A program made the translations under genes and the position numbers. A stretch of 64,000 bases of DNA. It comes from Saccharomycodes ludwigii. Taxonomy: Eukaryota > Ascomycota > Saccharomycetes > Saccharomycodales > Saccharomycodaceae. The first letter of the stretch is position 1, and every line of letters starts with the position of its first letter. This document shows positions 39,267 through 49,652 of this stretch, one piece after another. A model generated the notes under the pieces. That model saw only the letters and a list, made by a program, of their open reading frames with translations. It made no database searches and was not told where the DNA came from. Where the stretch lies: positions 117,501 to 181,500 of the forward strand of contig NC_060205.1 of assembly GCF_020623625.1 (NCBI RefSeq). Reading direction: 5' to 3'.

Positions 39267-39394
39267 AGAGGATTACTGTATTTTATTTTCCTGTGCTCTT
39301 TCATATATTATTTTTTTTTTTTTTTTCTTTTCTATATGTACATATCCATATTAATTTTTTTATTTATTATTATTAATTTTTTATTTATTTATTA

Positions 39395-41944
39395 TTAACT
39401 TTTATTTAAAGCGAAACATCTTTCTACTGAATCGGCATTGTTACCCCACCAGTTTGGCATCTCAATAATTTTACCAGAACTAAAAATAATAAAAATCAAT
39501 AGGACAGCTAAATTGTAACCGGTATCAAAGGCAGCTGCAGTTAAATAATTATAATTTTTCCATAGAGTATGCTTGAAATTGTACAAGTAATACATAGAAA
39601 AGGATCCTACTGCAAATTGAGTGAAAAATCCAGTGGACATGTTCCCATAAAAATTAGCCATTGTGGAACAGAAAATGGTGACATTCCAGTAATTAAATCC
39701 AAATTTACGCCATTTCCTATGCAAACAATATATCAATACTGGAGCTAATGCACCTACCAGAAACCCAAAAGGAATAACTTTATTACTCCCTTGTTTAAAA
39801 AAATTTGTGGGACCAACAATAATCATTAAAACTGCTTTGGTGTTGTATGATGTCAAGCTTTGGCCCGTCCACTGATGTAATGGATCAGCTTTTGCCCCCG
39901 TAATATAGTCTATTTTGTTGTTTAGAATCCATCTTAAAGTACCGTAATTCATAGGAACACCAATTATTTGACCCAAAATTTGTGATAGGAACACATATTT
40001 TGGTGGTATATGCATGTAATGGCCAATTTTTTGGTCTTGTAAAATATATTGTGCCCGATACCACATATCGCCACTTAAAGCACCGTAGGTTGATGCTGAA
40101 GCTGGATGTTTATAAGTTTTTAAATTTTCCACCATGGAGCCGTAGATTAATTCATCAAATGAACCAATTGCAAGCTGGAAATTGGAAATGGCGTATAGAT
40201 ATGATAATGGAATCACAATCAATGATCCAATACCTAATGCGACAAAATATGACCACCATGGAATAAACATTTCATTTAAGGCAAATATAAATATTAAAAT
40301 AATAAAAGTTGTTGCCATTAAAATGGCAAACCACCAAAATGGAACCTCTTCATACTTGGATTGAATTTTATTTAGTCTATCTGAATATTGCAGATTAATA
40401 TTATCTGATGGTTTCCTAGAACTATTTTTTTTGAAAATCACCTTTAGTTTATGGAAGTTGGCGACCAACTGCTTTCTACCGAAAAGGGCAATCCAAGTGA
40501 AACTGCTAATAAAGGCAGCATAATCGAAAAACATTATCCAAGCATTTTGTGCACCAATAAAAATTGGACCCAACTCTTCATATTTTGTTTGATTTAATGA
40601 AACTTGTTGTGTCGACCCATGCTTGCTATAAATCAAAATTTCACTGGTTGGATATTTAGTACCATTTTGTAAAAATAATGAGTTTGACATTAAACCTTTA
40701 CTACCAAATTCCTTGGAGTGCATTTTACCCCATTTAGCAGCGGGAATCAAAACCCAACATCCAAAGACAAATGCAACAAATTGAACACATATGGTCCAAT
40801 ATGGACTTAATAACACGGATGAAGTAATATTTGACCAATCCAATGAAACGTTTAACAAGCCCATACCACCTAAACCACCACCGACAAAGTTAGCTACATA
40901 ATTTTCTGGCGCAACCCAGCACAAAAAAGATAATGAAGAAAGCATTGGCCAAACATATTCCGGTAGGAATTCCCACAGACACATGCCTATGACACAAAGG
41001 AAAAACCATCTCATACGTTTTTTTTTCTCATAAGTTTTATTTTTTTGAGTAACAACGTTGCTTTTAGTATCATCAGTAACATCTTCCTGTTTTTTCATAT
41101 TATTGAACAAGGTGGTTTGCATTAAAGCTTGTGGCCAAATAAATTGTGGATCATAAATGAGAAAGTTTCTAGCTAGATAAGATAAAGCATATCCACTCAA
41201 ATTAATACACCACATGAAAAATATGGCCACTGCTGGGTTAACTCTGTCGCCGTAAAATGCTTCAGCCAAAGAAATTGGCGTGGTACCTTGATTTGAGGTG
41301 GCACCCGAGGCAGCAGCTAACGTAATTAAAACGTTTTCCTTGATTGACCAGGGACCAGGATTGGTTTCAACTTTTAAAAATTTTACAACTATTTTAAAAT
41401 CTTTTCCGATAGTAAAATAAGGCACGTTGAAAGAATAGTTTGGGACAATTTTAGCTAACCATTCGCCAAACCAGTATGAACAAATTTGAACAAAAAATAT
41501 GGAATAAGCAGCGGAGGTGGTACGATAAGAATTCATAGTGTCTAAAAATGCTCCGGGCAAAATAAATATGATTGAAAGAAAAATGACTCTCAAACTAAAA
41601 CAGACTTCCTCAGGATTATCTTTAAAAGTTACAACTTCACGGACAATTTTAGGAATTTCCTTTAGATCATCTGGTAAACCATCTTCTTCATAGGTATCAG
41701 AGTCATTGGAATCTGAATGACCATTAGCACCAAACTCAATGTCAGTGGTATAAAAATCATCCTTGTTGACATTATTATCATTAATTGTTGTTTCTGTGAG
41801 GGAATCTTTGTCATTTTTATTTGTGCTATTAATAACAATTTTGGAAATATTCATTTCTTGGCTAGAGTTGTAATTAATAGAGTTGTAATTAATAGAGTCA
41901 TCAGTTAAATTATTATCTTGTTTTTTATCAAGGCTAAACCACAT
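39395..41944 (-). CDS. OPT2: Oligopeptide transporter (OPT family), Opt2-like
   Basis: Proton-coupled oligopeptide transporter family. The 849 residues begin with an Asn/Asp/Ser-rich cytosolic N-terminus (about 1-115), then about 14-16 membrane helices. Family motifs include ETNPGPWSIKENVLITLAAA (the NPG motif), FWWFAILMATTFIILIFIFA, IGHYMHIPPKYVFLSQILGQ (the IPP motif), LMIIVGPTNFFKQGSNKVIP, and a Trp-rich C-terminus IIEMPNWWGNNADSVERCFA. Yeast Opt2 acts in glutathione or phospholipid homeostasis at membranes. I prefer Opt2 to Opt1 by general sequence look, not by a defined diagnostic. In S. cerevisiae OPT2 is YPR194C; here it is inserted between PUF3 and EMC6, which are adjacent in S. cerevisiae. 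Confidence 0.82.
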   Translation of the reverse strand: MWFSLDKKQDNNLTDDSINYNSINYNSSQEMNISKIVINSTNKNDKDSLTETTINDNNVNKDDFYTTDIEFGANGHSDSNDSDTYEEDGLPDDLKEIPKIVREVVTFKDNPEEVCFSLRVIFLSIIFILPGAFLDTMNSYRTTSAAYSIFFVQICSYWFGEWLAKIVPNYSFNVPYFTIGKDFKIVVKFLKVETNPGPWSIKENVLITLAAASGATSNQGTTPISLAEAFYGDRVNPAVAIFFMWCINLSGYALSYLARNFLIYDPQFIWPQALMQTTLFNNMKKQEDVTDDTKSNVVTQKNKTYEKKKRMRWFFLCVIGMCLWEFLPEYVWPMLSSLSFLCWVAPENYVANFVGGGLGGMGLLNVSLDWSNITSSVLLSPYWTICVQFVAFVFGCWVLIPAAKWGKMHSKEFGSKGLMSNSLFLQNGTKYPTSEILIYSKHGSTQQVSLNQTKYEELGPIFIGAQNAWIMFFDYAAFISSFTWIALFGRKQLVANFHKLKVIFKKNSSRKPSDNINLQYSDRLNKIQSKYEEVPFWWFAILMATTFIILIFIFALNEMFIPWWSYFVALGIGSLIVIPLSYLYAISNFQLAIGSFDELIYGSMVENLKTYKHPASASTYGALSGDMWYRAQYILQDQKIGHYMHIPPKYVFLSQILGQIIGVPMNYGTLRWILNNKIDYITGAKADPLHQWTGQSLTSYNTKAVLMIIVGPTNFFKQGSNKVIPFGFLVGALAPVLIYCLHRKWRKFGFNYWNVTIFCSTMANFYGNMSTGFFTQFAVGSFSMYYLYNFKHTLWKNYNYLTAAAFDTGYNLAVLLIFIIFSSGKIIEMPNWWGNNADSVERCFALNKS

Positions 41945-42783
41945 TATGCGTACGATTATGATTAGCTTTTAGTTTAAAGGATCAAAATAGAATAAGAAAT
42001 ATATATATACATATAAAGAAATAGTGACATATATATATACGTTAACAATTTATCAATACTTTGATTTACAGGAGCTTTTATTTTATTTTATTTTATTTCT
42101 GTGTATTTAATGGAATCTAATATATTACTTTCCAATATTACTAATAATTGGTGATTAGTAATCACTTACACATAATTACAGGAATTTAAATACTCAAAAG
42201 ACATTACTAGATTATTTCAAATTTTTCTTGGATGCCGTTGAAGTACATCCACATTGACAAATCAATAAGATACTACATTAAAACAGTTGTTTTCGCCTCT
42301 CTTTTTTAAAATGCTTTTGGTAAAAAGTTACTACAAAAAAGAAAAAAACAAAAAAAAAAAAAAAAATGTGGCAGAAATTTCCTTGCGACACAGTCTGCCA
42401 TAACAAATTGTTACATTATTAAAAAAAAAAAAATGTGTCACAATTTTTATAAAAATTTTAAGCTTCAAAATATCCAAAGAATGACATTCCAAGCTGAAGA
42501 AAATGGCTTTTTATAAAACTGTGGAATTAAGTTCAAGTTATAAATTTATTTAACAATGCAATTCAAATAAAAAATAACAATAATAAAAATAACATATTGT
42601 GTCAAATGGGTTCGACTTTTAAATCTATATGTACATTACTTATAAACTACCGCCTTTATTATTATTCATAATATCATTTGTATGTTTCATTTAAAGGAAA
42701 TATGAACATACTAGACAATAAAATTCATAAATATAGATACACACAATTCTTCTTTTTTCACCTTTTCCCTTGGTCAAATTATA
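41945..42783. promoter_or_regulatory. OPT upstream region and EMC6 trailer
   Basis: 839 bases. Around 42369-42413 there are nested inverted repeats: TGGCAGA/TCTGCCA (42369-42375 and 42394-42400, 18-base loop), then TAACAAATTGTTA (42401-42413). A further palindromic AATTTTTATAAAAATTTT lies near 42443-42460. The remainder is AT-rich with TA arrays near 42001-42040. No gene, tRNA or known motif is identified. Confidence 0.5.
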
Positions 42784-43134
42784 TTACACCACCAAGGCAT
42801 AAACAAAGGTCCATGTCATTAAAAATCCAGCTAATTCTCTAAACAAATTTTCTATAATTAAATCTTGGATAGGATTTAGAAAGTAATTAGTAATCTTGCC
42901 ACCTTTACATAAAATAATAACGAATAGTATTGCCACAGACACATATTGTATAATGAAAAAGGTAAACCCATTTAATGATTCCAGCTGTAAAATACCACAA
43001 CAACAACCTGAAAACAAAGATGTTGCGTCCTGAACATATTGCAATTTTTGATTATTGTATTGAATGCTTCTGGTAGATTTGATTAAAACATCATTGCTAG
43101 CAGTAGTGCTGTTACCGTTGTTATCTTTTTCCAT
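42784..43134 (-). CDS. EMC6: ER membrane protein complex subunit 6
   Basis: Core transmembrane subunit of the EMC insertase, which inserts tail-anchored and multi-pass proteins into the ER membrane. The 116 residues have a polar N-terminus (MEKDNNGNSTTASNDVLIKS), a conserved segment QYVQDATSLFSGCCCGILQL that packs against the membrane, then two hydrophobic helices (TFFIIQYVSVAILFVIILC and ELAGFLMTWTFVYALVV), the usual Emc6 topology. The end of the protein is the last helix, as in other Emc6 proteins. In S. cerevisiae YLL014W lies next to PUF3 (YLL013C) in convergent orientation; here an OPT gene separates them. Confidence 0.9.
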   Translation of the reverse strand: MEKDNNGNSTTASNDVLIKSTRSIQYNNQKLQYVQDATSLFSGCCCGILQLESLNGFTFFIIQYVSVAILFVIILCKGGKITNYFLNPIQDLIIENLFRELAGFLMTWTFVYALVV

Positions 43135-43325
43135 TCTTTATGCTTTTAAAAGGCTAAATATCTTGTTCTTTCCCCTCTTCTGTGAATAAAATTTTATAGT
43201 TGATTGCGACAGTAATTGTTAATTCTTTTGTTATAAAATGGATGATGAAATATAGATAAAAACGGGGGCCATGGAACTTAACAGGACAAAAGGCAAATTC
43301 CTGTTTGCCGTTGCCGTCGCCATCG

Positions 43326-43327
<2 letters not shown>

Positions 43328-43369
<42 letters not shown>
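43328..43369. repeat. T42 homopolymer
   Basis: An uninterrupted run of 42 T, the longest homopolymer seen in the window. It lies in the EMC6-HGH1 promoter, about 30 bases before the Reb1 site. Confidence 0.95.
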
Positions 43370-43370
<1 letters not shown>

Positions 43371-43398
43371 ATTTGAAAAATTTTATTTTCCACACTTT

Positions 43399-43406
43399 TT
43401 ACCCGG
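43399..43406 (+). promoter_or_regulatory. Reb1 site in EMC6-HGH1 promoter
   Basis: TTACCCGG, an exact match to the Reb1 consensus, placed roughly midway between the two divergent starts. Confidence 0.65.
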
Positions 43407-43597
43407 CAACTAAAAGTGCTATTGGTAATATTCCGTTATTCTTGTACATGAAAGACCGAGAAATTCGGATTATAAAAAAAAATTAATTCTAAAGGCGCTA
43501 TTCGGACTCTCGGCTATGTACATAAAGTTTTTTTTTTTTTTTTTTTTTTTTTTCTTTTTCTTTTTTTCTTTTAAAGCATCGTCAAATAATCAACTTT

Positions 43598-43628
<31 letters not shown>

Positions 43629-43747
43629 CTCTTTCATTGCATCCCCACTTCCCATGTTTTAGCTATCGAAATTAAAAAAAAAAAAAAAAAAAAACTTATC
43701 AATATTTGGAACTCTATTCATACAGTTAAACGAATAACAATAAATCG

Positions 43748-44905
43748 ATGCCCACCGAATTGGAAGAATTAGTTACGTTTTTACATTCTCCTCAACCAGC
43801 CGTTAGACAGATTGCTCTAGATAATTTGGTTGGTTTCAGTACCGGCCCAAATGCAGTTATCTTCAGCTATGATAATTATAGAGCCATCGAGGATTTGAAA
43901 GAGCTAAGTAAAGATAAATCTGCTATCTTAGTCAGACAATCAATTACTACATTGGTTAATTTATCCGATGATGATCATATTCGTAAACTAATTGTTCAAG
44001 ATTTAGATTATTTGACCTTTTTGATCGCCAAGATATGCAACCTTAATAACAGTTCCGCTGACATCATGTGTATTTTATTAAGCAATTTGTCTAAAAACAA
44101 TAAGATTACTCAAGTTTTCAATATAACATTGGACGAAAGTCTTAATAAAGATGTCTTTAAAAGTGTAAATGCTATGAATTGTTTGATGGATTGTTTTGTA
44201 AAAGGTTTCGATAGAAGTTTAAATAAATTTGCAAATTACGACTACCTAGCTTATTTTTTCGCTGACGTTTCTCGTTTCAAACAAGGCAGGGAATATTTCA
44301 TTACCAAACAAGATTACGACAATGTTATCCCTCTTCAAAAATTATTAGTTTTTACTGAAAAATATGACGAAACTAAAACTAGAAGAGAAGGTATTGCATA
44401 CACAATCAAAAATTCTTTATTTGATGCTAAGAAACATCAAACTTTACTGGAAGATAGTGACTTGAATCTTTTGCCCTATATTTTATTGCCAATAACTAGC
44501 GCTAAAGACTCTGAAATAGATGAGGAAGATATGTTTAAATTACCAGATGAATTACAATTATTAGACGATGATAAACAAAGAGATCCATGCCCTGAAATTA
44601 TTTGTGTTTACTTGGAAAGTATTCTATTATTGTGTACTACCAAGTTCGGAAGAGAATATTTAAGAGATAAGTCCGTTTACCCACTAATCAGAGAATTACA
44701 CAAACATGTGGAAAATGAAGATATCGAGGAATTATGTATAAGAATAGTCAACATGTTGATGAGAGGTGAGCCAGATTCTGCTGAAATTGAAGAGCTACCT
44801 AGTAAAAGTGCAGATAGTGACAAAGAGAATAGTGATAAGCTAGAAGAAAAGTCAAAGGAAAGTGATGAAGAAGACGATGATGATGCTATTGTTGAAGTAA
44901 TTTAA
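43748..44905 (+). CDS. HGH1: eEF2-folding chaperone Hgh1
   Basis: Armadillo/HEAT-repeat protein that works with TRiC and Hsp90 to fold translation elongation factor 2. The 385 residues (S. cerevisiae 394) begin [20 protein letters not shown] and continue [19 protein letters not shown], both signature N-terminal segments. Repeated helix pairs follow. The region [20 protein letters not shown] and the later [20 protein letters not shown] are strongly conserved in the family. The C-terminal 45 residues form an acidic, Lys/Ser-rich tail ending [12 protein letters not shown]. Next to TFG1 and in the orientation of YGR187C-YGR186W. Confidence 0.96.
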   Translation: MPTELEELVTFLHSPQPAVRQIALDNLVGFSTGPNAVIFSYDNYRAIEDLKELSKDKSAILVRQSITTLVNLSDDDHIRKLIVQDLDYLTFLIAKICNLNNSSADIMCILLSNLSKNNKITQVFNITLDESLNKDVFKSVNAMNCLMDCFVKGFDRSLNKFANYDYLAYFFADVSRFKQGREYFITKQDYDNVIPLQKLLVFTEKYDETKTRREGIAYTIKNSLFDAKKHQTLLEDSDLNLLPYILLPITSAKDSEIDEEDMFKLPDELQLLDDDKQRDPCPEIICVYLESILLLCTTKFGREYLRDKSVYPLIRELHKHVENEDIEELCIRIVNMLMRGEPDSAEIEELPSKSADSDKENSDKLEEKSKESDEEDDDDAIVEVI

Positions 44906-45082
44906 CATATAAGGAACTGAGAAGAAAGAATTTGAATATTTGACTGGTACCCTCCTTCCCTATTTATATATATATATATTTGTAAAATATTGTAAGAAGT
45001 TGTATTGACAAACAATAGTCTTGCAAACTAACAGGAAAAAAAAAAAAACAATAATTTCATCAAGTTACGATATACATCACAT

Positions 45083-45117
<35 letters not shown>

Positions 45118-45178
45118 ATATAACATTTAAATTGGTTTCATCGAAATGTCCTTTTTAAGGAAACGTAGAGTAAAACCA

Positions 45179-46946
45179 TTATGAATTGACATGTTGGGTG
45201 TTTAATTCCAAATATCCATTATTCAGTTTAACTAAACGTTTGACATAATTCTTCATTCTTTCCTTATTTTCAGGATGCATAGAAACTTTTTTCTTTAAAT
45301 CTCTAATTAAATCCTTTAATGTCATTTTTCTAGAGGTAACCCTTTCAATAATATCTTGTTCCGTCAACAAATTATTCGAAACAGAAACTTCTTTATTGCT
45401 ATTATTACTATTATTACTATTATCGTTATTACCAGTGACATTATTACCACCACTAATGCTAGAAACTATGCCTTTAGTATTTACATTTGATATCTTTGAA
45501 TCTTGTGACATGCCTGGTTTCATTGATGTGTTACCTGGGATACCATTTTCTAGTGGCTTTTTAATTCTCTTTTTACTTGGTGATTTATCATCCTTATTTG
45601 ATAGTATATCCTCCAATTTACGTTTATTAGCAATTTCTGGATTCCATTCGCCACTAGGAAATTTGTCCAAAACCGTTTTATCCCCTTTAATAACAATAAC
45701 ACCGTTCTTGGACTTTTTAACAGCAATGATTGGCTTTTTACTTTTCTTCGTCTTACCCTTTTGAGGTGATTTATTTTTAACTTTTTTGGTTTCACTTTTA
45801 TTATTATTACTGTTGTTGCTATCTGTAACAGCAGCATTGTCTTTATCAGTCGATTCCTTCTTCACAGCAGGTGACTTAGATTTATCTTTATTATCATCTC
45901 CTTCATGTTCCTCATCTTCATCTTCACTTTTAGATAAATACGGATTTGCTTCATCATCATCGGAATCATACAAAGCACCCAAATCAGTTTTCTTCAAAGC
46001 TTTCTTGACTTCTTTACCCTCCTCATCAATTTCCTTTTTAACTTTACCACCAAACAATTCCCCGTCATCATTATCGTCATCAAGCTCAACATTATCATCA
46101 CGCAACCCCATAGCATTAGCCTGTAACATTTCTTTTTTAATTCTTTGTTCGGATTCTTTATTTTCTTCTTCATTGTTATCTATGATTGGTGCCTCTTCAT
46201 CATCTTGGAATTCTTCATCAAAATCCAACTCATTATCAGAATTATCTCCTCTATCTTCGCCATCCTCTTCGGTTCTTCTATCAACAGCTCTCAACTTTCT
46301 CATTGTTCTGTCATATCTAGTAGTAGTAGTACCAATATCATCCAAATGTTTCATTAACCAACGTGGCACCGAGGTCTTGTTCTTGTCAATTCTTTTTTCA
46401 GCTTCTTCAATGGTCAATGTGGCATACTTATTCCTTGCGGTAAATCTATAAACTTTATCTGCTGGGATCATGGTGAAACTACCATCGGTTTCAACACTTA
46501 ACAAGACATATTGATCTGAATTACCAGCCTCATAAGAGCCAACCCAAGTATTATAACCATCAAAATCTTCCAAAACCCATGGATAAAATTCTTCAAATCT
46601 CAATTTTTTAGCATTTTCATCTAATAATTTTAATTTTCTAGTTCTTCTCTTTGGCCAGCCCCTTTTAACCACCCTTGCTCCACCATCAGGTGCCACATCT
46701 GCTAGTGGATCTGTTGTACCCTCTTCAAACTCTTCTGGTTCTTCTTTACCATCATATAAAACTTTACCTACTTCTTCAGGATTGTGTTGATGTTCAGTAT
46801 CAGGTGTGTCTTTATCTTTGTTCTTCCCATGACCAATATCGGGTGTGTTGTTCTGGTGATCAGTAGATTTACTAGTATTATTATCATTATCATTGTTGTT
46901 ATTATTAGTAACAGAAGTTCCGTTGAATAATTTTGGTGGTCCCATA

Positions 46947-46986
<40 letters not shown>

Positions 46987-47611
46987 CATTATTGTTATAT
47001 TTGTTTTTATAATCATTATTATTTTTATTTGTGTAATTACTATTGAAATATTTTGTTGGAATACTTTTAGACCCCTTTTCTTCCAGTAATTTTTGTTTAT
47101 ACTCTGTAATTTCCTTTTGCCTTTGAACAATCTCTGCCCTTGTTAATTGAAATTGCAAATTTCTAGTATCTTTACGATGTAAACGTACTGGTAAATGGAA
47201 ATCTTTTACAGGCTCTAATTTTTTCTTACTTTGAAACTTCATAATATGTGTCTTAACACTATTTAGAGCTGATGCATCAACAGCCCGTAACGGAAATTCT
47301 TCAAATTGATTCGCATCAGTGGTAATAGCTTTTTTTTTCTTTGCCGAAGGATGTTGTACTAAACCATCGACAGTAAGGCCATCTTCCTTTTTCAATAACT
47401 TAGCAGCTGCTAGATCTGGGTCTTCTTTCTTAACACCAATTGATTTAGTAGTGGCCAATTTTTTCATCCTAGCCTTAAAAAACCCACGTCTCAATTGTTC
47501 TCTCTTAATAAAGGGCGAGGCAGTAGATGCTCTAAATGGTGACACTGAATTTTTTTTAATATTTTCGGTTTTTTTACCATTTGTGGTGGAAGTAGTTTGT
47601 TGGCTCATCAT
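45179..47611 (-). CDS. TFG1: TFIIF largest subunit
   Basis: RNA polymerase II general factor TFIIF alpha (Rap74 type), needed for initiation and early elongation. The 810 residues (S. cerevisiae 735) have an N-terminal dimerisation region split by an Asn-rich insertion at about 190-260. Before it is FQLTRAEIVQRQKEITEYKQ; after it is KLRFEEFYPWVLEDFDGYNT with WVGSYEAGNSDQYVLLSVE, the Tfg1 barrel. A charged middle part with many Asp/Glu/Lys blocks follows. The C-terminal winged helix is LTEQDIIERVTSRKMTLKDL to the end. Both candidate ATGs are adjacent (MM); the first is used here. The protein pairs with Tfg2, outside the window. It is flanked by HGH1 and TYS1, as in S. cerevisiae. Confidence 0.94.
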
Positions 47612-48260
47612 TCAAAAAAAAGGAAAATACAATAAAATAAGAGAAGGTTTAACGCTAACACTTGATACTGTCTTGTTGCTTCAGTTTAGTTAGATAGTTT
47701 CAAAAAAAAAAAAAAAAAGAAAAAGAATTGATTATATAAGTGAGAAGAAGGTAAACAGAAATAAAGACAAAGATCCAACTAAAAGATAAAAACGAGAAAA
47801 GAAAGAAGGAATGCTCTTGTGATATCAAAAGTTGTGCAAAGGAATAAAAATAAAAAGAAAAAAAAGAAAAAACTTTCTTTTTTTTACTCCTCCTTTTTTT
47901 TTAATATTTTTTTAATATTTTTTTAATATTTTTTTAATATTTTTTTAATATTTTTTTTAAGGATATCCGATTAATATATTTAGCGTTTGTCCGAAAGCAA
48001 AGCAGTGTCCGATGCGGAATATTATTATCAATTAACGTAGCGATCAAATTAGCTTTATTAATTCATTTTTTTTTTTTGCTTTTTTTTCCATATTAAATTC
48101 ATTACTACATAAAAATGAGACAAAAAAAATTTTTTTTTTTTTTTTTAAATATTACTCATTTAAAGCTATATTAGATTTTATTCACTAAAAAAAAAAAAAA
48201 AAAAAAAAGTATACCAAATACTATACAAAATAAAAAACACCAACCACTAGCAATAATACA
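47612..48260. promoter_or_regulatory. TFG1-TYS1 divergent promoter
   Basis: 649 bases. An 11-bp tandem array is followed by three TCCGA motifs within 50 bases: ATCCGATT (47965-47972), GTCCGAAA (47989-47996) and GTCCGAT (48007-48013). T and A tracts of about 20 follow on the TYS1 side (48128-48145, 48187-48208). Confidence 0.65.
47898..47960. repeat. 11-bp AATATTTTTTT tandem array
   Basis: About five consecutive copies of a unit TTTTTTTAATA, with slight variation in T number. It lies in the TFG1-TYS1 promoter next to the TCCGA cluster. It is probably a replication-slippage repeat and may act as a nucleosome-excluding element. Confidence 0.85.
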
Positions 48261-49490
48261 ATGACAGAAACAGTAGTTACTCCTACCGTTGACCCAGCTG
48301 AAGCACTACAGTTAATAAAAAAAAATTTACAAGAAGTTTTAAATGAACAAATCATCAAAAATGTTTTGGAAGTTGAAAAAAGGCCATTAAAGTTATACTG
48401 GGGTACAGCTCCCACTGGTAAACCACACTGCGGTTATTTTGTTCCAATGATCAAGCTAGCTGATTTCTTGAGAGCTGGGTGTGAAGTCACCGTCTTAATA
48501 GCAGATTTGCACGCTTTCTTAGATAATATGAAAGCCCCATTGGATGTTGTTGGCTACAGAGCAAAATATTACGAATTTGTTGTCAAATCCATTTTAAAAT
48601 CTATCAACGTTTCTATTGAAAAGTTGCACTTTGTAGTTGGTTCTTCTTACCAATTAACTCCAGAGTACACTTTGGATATATTTAAATTAGCTAATACTGT
48701 CTCTCAAAACGATGCAAAAAGAGCAGGTGCAGATGTTGTTAAACAAGTTGCCAACCCATTATTAAGTGGTTTGATTTATCCACTAATGCAAGCCTTGGAT
48801 GAAGAATATTTAAAAGTTGATGCTCAATTTGGTGGGGTTGATCAAAGAAAAATTTTTGTATTAGCTGAAGAAAATTTGCAAAACGTAGGCTATAAAAAAA
48901 GAGCCCATCTTATGAATCCGATGGTTCCAGGTTTGAATCAAGGCGGTAAAATGAGCGCTTCGGATCCAAATTCAAAAATTGATATCTTAGAAGAACCAAA
49001 ACAGGTTAAAAAAAAGATTAATAGCGCATACTGTGCACCAGGCGTTGTTGAAGACAATGGACTAATTGCCTTTATTAAAAATGTTATTGAACCTATCCAA
49101 GAGTTGAAAAAGGGTACCAATTCTTTCGAATTCTTCATTGATAGACCAGAAAAATTCGGTGGTCCAATCACTTACCATTCTGTAAATGATATAATTGAGG
49201 ATTTTAAAACTGAAAAGTTAGCTCCAGCCGACTTAAAATCCGGTGTTGCTGATGCTATAAATGTCTTATTAGCTCCAATTCGTGAAGAATTTGCCAAAAA
49301 CAAAGAATTCCAAGAAGCCCAAGAAAAAGGTTACCCAACTGTTGTCCAACAAAAAACGAAAAAAGCTAAAAAGCCAAAGAACAAGGGTTCTCGTTACCCA
49401 GTTTCTACTGCATCAAAGAAGGATATAGAAAAACAACCAACTGTTGACCAAACAGCTGAAAAATTACACGAAACTTCATTAAAAGAGTAA
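48261..49490 (+). CDS. TYS1: Cytosolic tyrosyl-tRNA synthetase
   Basis: Charges tRNA-Tyr; class I aminoacyl-tRNA synthetase. The 409 residues (S. cerevisiae 394) include [20 protein letters not shown] with the HIGH-like HCGY motif, tyrosine-pocket residues in [20 protein letters not shown] and [36 protein letters not shown], and the second signature [20 protein letters not shown] (KMSKS-like KMSAS). The anticodon-binding C-terminal domain follows, then a Lys-rich tail [19 protein letters not shown] characteristic of the yeast enzyme. Conservation is high throughout. The leader holds an A tract about 50 bases upstream. It is divergent from TFG1, as YGR185C is from YGR186W. In S. cerevisiae the next gene is UBR1; here UBR2 intervenes. 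Confidence 0.97.
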   Translation: MTETVVTPTVDPAEALQLIKKNLQEVLNEQIIKNVLEVEKRPLKLYWGTAPTGKPHCGYFVPMIKLADFLRAGCEVTVLIADLHAFLDNMKAPLDVVGYRAKYYEFVVKSILKSINVSIEKLHFVVGSSYQLTPEYTLDIFKLANTVSQNDAKRAGADVVKQVANPLLSGLIYPLMQALDEEYLKVDAQFGGVDQRKIFVLAEENLQNVGYKKRAHLMNPMVPGLNQGGKMSASDPNSKIDILEEPKQVKKKINSAYCAPGVVEDNGLIAFIKNVIEPIQELKKGTNSFEFFIDRPEKFGGPITYHSVNDIIEDFKTEKLAPADLKSGVADAINVLLAPIREEFAKNKEFQEAQEKGYPTVVQQKTKKAKKPKNKGSRYPVSTASKKDIEKQPTVDQTAEKLHETSLKE

Positions 49491-49563
49491 TTCAATTTGG
49501 TTATTATTACCAACTTTCCACCCCTTATTATTTGATTTTTTTTTAAGTTGTAAGTTTTTTTCT

Positions 49564-49596
<33 letters not shown>

Positions 49597-49652
49597 AAAT
49601 ACAAAAAATATTACTGTATTTTAATACTTTCTTATCTTTTTGTAACAACTCA

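Larger units (their letters stand above)
43135..43747. promoter_or_regulatory. EMC6-HGH1 divergent promoter
   Basis: 613 bases with the longest homopolymer of the window, T42 at 43328-43369. A full Reb1 site follows at 43399-43406. TCGGA motifs lie at 43464-43470 (TTCGGAT) and 43501-43507 (TTCGGAC), then further T tracts near 43530-43552 and 43600-43629 and an A tract before HGH1. The order Reb1 site, TCGGA, poly-T toward HGH1 looks like a typical nucleosome-depleted promoter. Confidence 0.65.

Noticed and set aside
42605-42620. GGGTTCGACT as a tRNA B box
   Set aside because: No A box or acceptor stem can be found at a suitable distance on either strand.
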